Positions 58,551-64,000 of a stretch of 64,000 bases of DNA are shown here, piece by piece. Positions within the stretch are counted from its first letter, which is position 1; the number at the start of each line of letters is the position of its first letter. Source of the stretch: Chrysemys picta bellii (Eukaryota > Chordata > Testudines > Emydidae); the NCBI RefSeq assembly GCF_011386835.1, contig NC_088805.1, positions 20,332,836 to 20,396,835 on the forward strand, in the 5' to 3' direction. A model generated the notes under the pieces. The model saw only the letters and a list, made by a program, of their open reading frames with translations, had not been told where the DNA came from and ran no database searches. The position numbers and the translations under genes are program-made.

Positions 58551-61305
58551 AATTTAAGTACATGAAGCATACTCCTGCAGTCATGATCCACCAAAAATGT
58601 CTATGGGAGTTTTGTCTGAACTACACCTGAATTTGGACCCAGAAAAAAACCACATTTTTTAAGTCTCTACAAGGTTATTTGTGCCTGCATGGTGGACCTG
58701 TTCATCTGAAATCATATGCTTTATGGACCTGATCCAAAGCCTATTTAACTTTTTTGATGGCCATCATCTGTTGTTCATGAGGCTGAGTTAATTGGGACAT
58801 TTTTCTGTCACCGTTAACCAGACTAATTCCATGTCATGCACACACCTTCACTTTGTCCTCTCTGCCTGACTCTGTGAGACATCCTTCCATAAGCATACAT
58901 TTACTACTCCCAATTCCTGTGCTCAATCTAATATAAAGCATCTAAACATCGAGGACTTAATGCTTCCATTCTCAGTGCTAAATCCATGTTCTTTATGCAT
59001 TTGTTCTTGGAACATAGGTTTATGCTACACCATAACTCTTCCCAGATACAATAAACTTGGTTCATTTTCAGTCTGACATAAACGGTGCTATTTAAAGTAA
59101 AAGAAAAATCTTGTGGCATTAATACAAGGCTACAGTTCAGTTGTTTGCGTTCCTTCGTATAAGTTGCAGCTTCACCTCCTCTGTCCCCCCACCCCCCCAA
59201 GCACTGAGTTACCAAGAGGGAACTACCTGCAGAGTAAATTATCAATAGCATTGTCCTGCTAGGACCCTGAAATATTAATGACTTCTCACTGTAGTACCAG
59301 CAGAGCAAACTCTACTATGAGACAGATTTACTTAGTCTCTGAATGGCCTCTTGTTTGACTGTTCACTTCTCCAGTAGCCCTGTATTTGTACATGTTTAAA
59401 AAGGTACATCTTGCTGTTTAACCATTTGACCAGAGATGAAAGTAGGTCTCCTACAAAATAGGGATGAGCCCATGTTGCCAAACGTTGTGTTTCCTCCAGA
59501 GACTATAAGAAACTTATTAGGTGAAGTAATAGCAACGAATAATTGCATTCAGCTGTCCTCCTCACGCTGCAATGTGACAGTAAAACCCTAATGGAATCCA
59601 TGAAGAACTTTACAGTAGTTGCCTTTAAAAACTTTTCTCTTACCTTGCTGATCTTAGTAACATTACAGCATCCCCTGTATGCTCCAGTCAATATGGAGCA
59701 TGTCTGGTCAGTCAAAATTAAACAAAACACATTGAATTTTTAACACTTGCAACAAAATCTTCAAAATCCAAAGAAAACCCTATACATTTACGTAATTAAT
59801 AAATTTGAGGCTGCAGCAACCTGCTCATTATGCAGATGGGTAAAGAGGTTACATTCCGTGAATAAATTATTAATATTAATTTGATTTTATGCTCTGTACC
59901 TCTTAGTACTGCCTAGAACTTGAAGTGGAAGGGCTGATACACTGCCAGAGAAGGTGTTTCTTGAGATCCCCAGTCCAGTTTTCCAGCTCTAAGAGACCTG
60001 TGGAAACATCCAGACCCTTAGGTACTTACGTGAACTAAGCCAAACTTGTTGAGGTTCACTCATCGTTTTCTGTAAAGTTCCCTTCTTGGGAGCTTGTCAC
60101 ATCCCCGTGGAGAGGAAGAGGACTTCCCAGTAGGAGGGCATGTTGGAGTTCACTACTGGTGATGCAGCAGGAAAGATGATTACGTTGACTTGGAATTGCC
60201 AGGTGAAGGCCAGCGACCTCTGGCAGGAAGTGTTTGTGTCTGTTAGAGTGCAGCAGCAGTCTGTGTGAATGTATTTGCTATTAGAAATGTATTTAGTTAA
60301 TCACTTAGCTGAATATTCCTGGTCATCTGTAGCTCAGTCATGAACAGTTCATTGCGAACATTCCTTATTTGAAATTTGAGAGGTCTTAGTTTTTATTGGA
60401 CATGCAGGTCACATGATATTCTTTCTGTTCTCTACTTAGATCACTGTAGCTCTTAGAACTGGGTTTCAACATAATAATTCAGAACTATCTTTCTGACAAC
60501 ACTTGTATAAAATGTGCTTTTTTTGTGACTATTTTGGCTAGTAAATACTTTGGATCAAATTCACTGCTGGTGTCAGTTGGTGCAGCTCCAGTGAATATGG
60601 CCCTTTTTTTAGTATCCCTTCACCTGATTTTCACTCCACCTGATTTCTGGTTTGAGTTTCAGATTCAAAGAACCCTCAGATGTCAAAGGTAGATTTAGTT
60701 AGTGTCAAATTTGGTCTGATTTTGCTCAGAAGCTGGGAGTCCACAGTTCACTCAAAATTGGGATCAGGATCTTGTTGAAGGATTTGTGCACCACTTGATA
60801 AACCTTGTGTGAGTTTTCAGTTATTAATGAGAGACCTGAAGTCAGGCAGGACTCCTCATCATTTGGAGCATCGGTTTGAATATTCTGCACAGCTCTATAT
60901 CAACCTGGAGCACTAAAACAAAAATAAAGGCATGTGGGGGATTGGATTTCTTTGGGTTGTTTTAGGGTTTTTGAAAGCATTTGTCAGCTTCTGCACTAAT
61001 TTCCAATCAGGTAATTACTTGGTGATGCAGCGTGCCTACAGGCAAAGGCAGATCTTGTTGGACACACTAGGGGAGAGGGTAAAAATTTCCTCCAGATGGT
61101 GTTTCTAAATTTATTAGTAAGTCAGGATAAGTTACCACAACAGTTAAATACCTTTCCTCCCAGAAGGATATGAGAGTGAATGATGTAGTTTTCATTCATT
61201 TTTCACCTGTTAAGAAAGGTTCACTGTGAAAGTGACTGGAGCTACTTTAAATGAAGCATTGTTAAAAACATATAATTAAAATATGTGACTACTAGACCTA
61301 ATGGG
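58551..61305. other. Unique intronic sequence, possible conserved non-coding block
   Basis: No exon recognised. An AT-rich part at 59780-59890 has repeated ATTAAT/TTAATA cores. A 126-codon minus-strand open frame (58928-59308) shows no domain. Confidence 0.35.
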
Positions 61306-61439
61306 CCCGATTCTGCTATTACTTGCTTGACGTAAGCCAGAAGTAACTCAGTTGAAGCCTAATGGGCCTCTTACTTCTACCAGTTTTAAACACGGTTGAC
61401 TTCAGAGGAGCAGCTACACCTGTGTAAAAGTCTTAAACT

Positions 61440-61560
61440 CAGACTACAAGCCCCTCTGAGGCAGGGACCACTTTTTATTATGTATGAATAGTGTCTAGTA
61501 CAATGGAGAGCCAACCCCTGATTGCAGCCTCTAGGTGCTCCTGAAATACAATTTATAAAT
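61440..61560 (+). mobile_element. SINE tail fragment (GGCAGGGACC...CTAGGTGCTCC type)
   Basis: AGACTACAAGCCCCTCTGAG, GCAGGGACCACTTTTTATTA and GTACAATGGAGAGCC...CTCTAGGTGCTCC...AATACAATTTATAAAT. Opposite orientation to the pieces at 11240-11345 and 36120-36185. Confidence 0.65.
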
Positions 61561-62234
61561 TTAATAAAAAAGTGAGAGAAGAATCAGGCCTAATGGAACT
61601 ACAGTGGTGTACAACCAGTGTGAGATCAGAATAAGTTTTCCTGTATCTTTTCAGCCTGAAACGATCCATACTTAGTGTATCATTTAAATTATTCATGGCT
61701 GCATTGGTTTAGAGTTTAAAGAAGAGCCATGGGCAGTTTACACCAGCTGAGGCTCTGCCCCCGTATTGTGAAATCCACTTCTGCTGTAGCTTGACATGTG
61801 TCACGCCTGAAATTTTGCACAGAAGTACCACAGGACAGAAATCTCTGGAAAATGTGGCTTGAGTGTAGAAAATGGGAAGGAAGAGACAGACAAGACCATA
61901 ATGTGGACAGTCATACGTTCATATTACACAGAGTGTAAGTCAGGAAGGGGTTATTAGTATTTATTATTATATTTCTGGTAGTGCCCACTATGTGCCAGGC
62001 ATTTTTCAAACACTCAGGACAGATGGTCCATACTCTGAGGAAGGAAGGGGATCTAAGAGATGAAAGCAACGAGGTATATATGCACCTTGCCTCCACTTCC
62101 TGGAGTGTCACAGGGGTATGTACCAGGGCTTGCTGTTCCTCAACAAGAACCAGCACTGGAGGACATTGATATCTAGGAGTGACCAGTGACACAGGTTTAT
62201 CCTGCCATTCTGCAGCTGCAGCCTTGTACCATGC

Positions 62235-62580
62235 TGTCATAAACAGATAGTTAAGGGTTAATGCCTCTTTTACCTGTAAAGGGTTAAGAAGTTCACCTAG
62301 CCTAGCTGACACCTGACCAGAGGAACCAATGGGAGGACAAGATGGTTCAAAGGGATTTATTTCCTTCACTAATACTCACTACTTAATAAGAGGCTGAATT
62401 CTGGAGCTTTCCCACTCTGGTCCAAAGTGAAACTCACAGACAAATGGAACTTCCCTTCTTCCCTTTGAACCATCTTGTCCTCCCATTGGTTCCTCTGGTC
62501 AGGTATCAGCTAGGCTAGGTGAACTTCTTAACCCTTTACAGGTAAAAGAGGCATTAACCCTTAACTATCTGTTTTTGACA
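62235..62580. repeat. 346-bp element with 120-bp inverted arms
   Basis: The left arm (62235-62354) begins TGTCATAAACAGATAGTTAA and ends GATGGTTCAAAGGG; the right arm (62461-62580) begins CCCTTTGAACCATC and ends TAACTATCTGTTTTTGACA. The arms are complementary almost throughout, around a spacer of about 106 bases. CATGC flanks both sides (62230-62234, 62581-62585). Terminus-to-terminus symmetry suggests a DNA transposon derivative rather than the GTAGCCGTG fold-back family. Confidence 0.93.
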
Positions 62581-62764
62581 CATGCATTTGCCAATGGTGA
62601 GACATTGAGGCAGGCACTTCTGCTGTTACTACATCACTAGCAATGAGCTTTTCCTCTAACCATCCTACAGGTCCTACCGTCTTCAGATCCACTCCCTCTC
62701 AGTGGGAATGTGGCAAGCGCCCAAGAGAATACATTTTGGGAACCTTGCACATCTAAAGTGAGGG

Positions 62765-63452
62765 TGTGATGGGGTGCCTGCCCCGCACTGACCCTGAGAG
62801 GGTTAAAACCAGCCTAGGGAGGCAGCCAAAGGAGTGGCTGCAGGGGAAACAGCCAGTTAGGGTGGTGGCTGCAGACAATTAGGGCAGCGGCTGGAGCAGC
62901 CAATCAGCCGGCCCATATAAAAGGAAGCTGCAGACCAGAATGAGTGAGTCTGCTCCAGGGAGCCCGCTTCCTAGAGGGCTCTTGGTGGGCTGCCAGGACT
63001 TACAGGCTTCAGGCCTTCGGAAGATGGTAAAGGAGCAGAAGGAACTGAGGCTGCAGGGAAGTGACCCATGGAATAGAGACGGTGAGCTGGAAGGAAGAGG
63101 CAGCAGGAAGCTACTGTTTGCAGGGTCCCTGGGCCAGGGCCTGGAGTAGTGGGTGGGCCTGCCCCCTCCCACTAGCTACTGAAGGAGCGGCCCAGCTGTG
63201 GACTGCCAAGCTGCTGTGAGAAGTGGCTGGACTCTTGTCAGAGGAGTCCCCCAGCAGGGGGAGAAACCAGATGGTGACACGGCCAGAGGGCTGTGCTATG
63301 AAGCAGAGGCCGAGAAGAAGGAGCCATAATGGGTCTGCAGGCGGAGTCGAGAATGGGACAGCCACCACCACCAGAGGGCGCACCTGCTGTGGCTGAGCTA
63401 ATTCCCAAAACGCCCAGCAGGAGGCGCCAGTGTGGTGAGTGAGCTTGTGACA
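62765..63452 (+). mobile_element. Solo LTR with core promoter signals
   Basis: Begins TGTGATGGGGTG and ends GAGCTTGTGACA (TG...CA), with a perfect 5-bp duplication GAGGG on both sides (62760-62764, 63453-63457), as produced by retroviral or LTR-retrotransposon integrase. A CCAAT box (about 62899) and CATATAAAAGG (about 62914) have promoter spacing on the + strand, the same strand as the host gene. No internal region remains, so it is a solo LTR. I cannot place the family. I did not see a clear AATAAA. Confidence 0.85.
62899..62923 (+). promoter_or_regulatory. CCAAT and TATA boxes of the solo LTR
   Basis: GCCAATCAGC is followed after a few bases by CATATAAAAGGAAG. Transcription would start roughly 25-30 bases further on, near 62940. 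Activity is unknown. Confidence 0.6.
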
Positions 63453-63457
63453 GAGGG

Positions 63458-64000
63458 GTATGAGTTAGATGCTTAGGACATAATAGTTATTTTTGTTGGT
63501 GGGTACGATGTGGCAGCAGGTAAGCCAGCCTGAATATATCAGTCTCTCTCGATCAGATTATCACCAGCAGAAGTCTGTCAAAACTCCCTTTGCAAAAGGC
63601 ATCGATAGCAGAGCAAGGACCTGTTGGGATTAGGCTCCAAAAGTTCATTTCCACCATTGAGAATAAAAGTGATCAGGAAAGAAGGAGCTGCTGCGGGGAA
63701 AGAGTGAAAACTGGCATTAAATCAACGGATTCAGATAGAAATGGCATAGAAAATGACAGTGTATCTGTTAGAATGTGATTCATGGTTTGATTATTATCAA
63801 TAATAATGACACCTCTCACTTAATAGCCTTTATCTGAGATTAGCACAGGGACCAAGATTTGGCTCAAGTTCTGCTGACGAATGTGTGTGTTTTCTCGTTT
63901 GCTTTGAGTGTGAAAGAAGGAAGTATGAAATGGAAAAGAGGGAAATTCCAACAGGTGCAACAATAGACCTTTCCATCACAGTTAATGAGAACTCTGGAGA
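63458..64000. other. Intronic sequence without recognised features
   Basis: Unique sequence to the end of the window. The short open frame at 63590-63778 lacks splice context and similarity. Confidence 0.35.

Larger units (their letters stand above)
39454..64000 (+). other. GALNT9: Intron downstream of the GALNT9 exon (partial, at least 24.5 kb)
   Basis: The next expected exon would begin with the catalytic-domain cysteine region and the VFIFVNEALSVILRS-type motif of this subfamily. No open stretch on the + strand to the end of the window shows it, so the intron is taken to run beyond base 64000. Confidence 0.75.

Overview
This window looks like the interior of one large vertebrate gene. The genome is most likely a turtle's, or at least a non-avian reptile's. 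The evidence is the repeat fauna: CR1 LINE copies, a tRNA-derived SINE whose 3' tail matches CR1 (the tortoise pol III/SINE pattern), 5S-rRNA-headed SINEs, CORE-SINE/MIR relics, many short hAT-like elements with 8-bp target duplications, and several fold-back families. I see no bacterial or viral gene organisation.

The only host coding sequence I can defend is one 181-bp exon at 39273-39453 on the + strand, bounded by a polypyrimidine tract plus AG and by a GTAAGT donor. Its translation matches, from memory, exon 2 of GALNT9, a brain-enriched polypeptide GalNAc-transferase of the Golgi. The exon covers the end of the stem and the approach to the catalytic domain. Everything else would then be intron: at least 39 kb upstream and 24.5 kb downstream of the exon.

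Layout. 0-5 kb: unique AT-rich intron, then a decayed L1 with an internal 251-bp tandem duplication. 5-20 kb: unique sequence with CORE-SINE relics, a CR1 3' end, a CpG-rich palindromic array (8.07-8.6 kb) and a run of hAT-type MITEs. 20-36 kb: fold-back elements, a CR1 with a broken reverse-transcriptase frame (28.8-30.6 kb), a tRNA/CR1 SINE and a 5S-headed SINE. 36-43 kb: mostly unique, holding the exon. 43-50 kb: a hAT MITE carrying a CpG-rich minisatellite, a truncated endogenous retrovirus (LTR, primer-binding site, gag leader) that appears to sit inside a hAT relic, and more CR1 and fold-back copies. 50-64 kb: a TA-flanked mariner-type MITE, a 626-bp fold-back element, a second 5S-headed SINE broken by a hAT MITE, a 346-bp element with 120-bp inverted arms, and a solo LTR with CCAAT and TATA boxes.

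The most interesting non-genic structure is a set of fold-back elements. They share a head resembling GTAGCYGTGTTRGTC, have long self-complementary arms, and are flanked by 8-12 bp direct repeats. This suggests retroposition of hairpin-forming RNAs rather than cut-and-paste transposition. Family names and gene identity come from recall without a database search. Repeat boundaries are approximate unless target duplications are stated.
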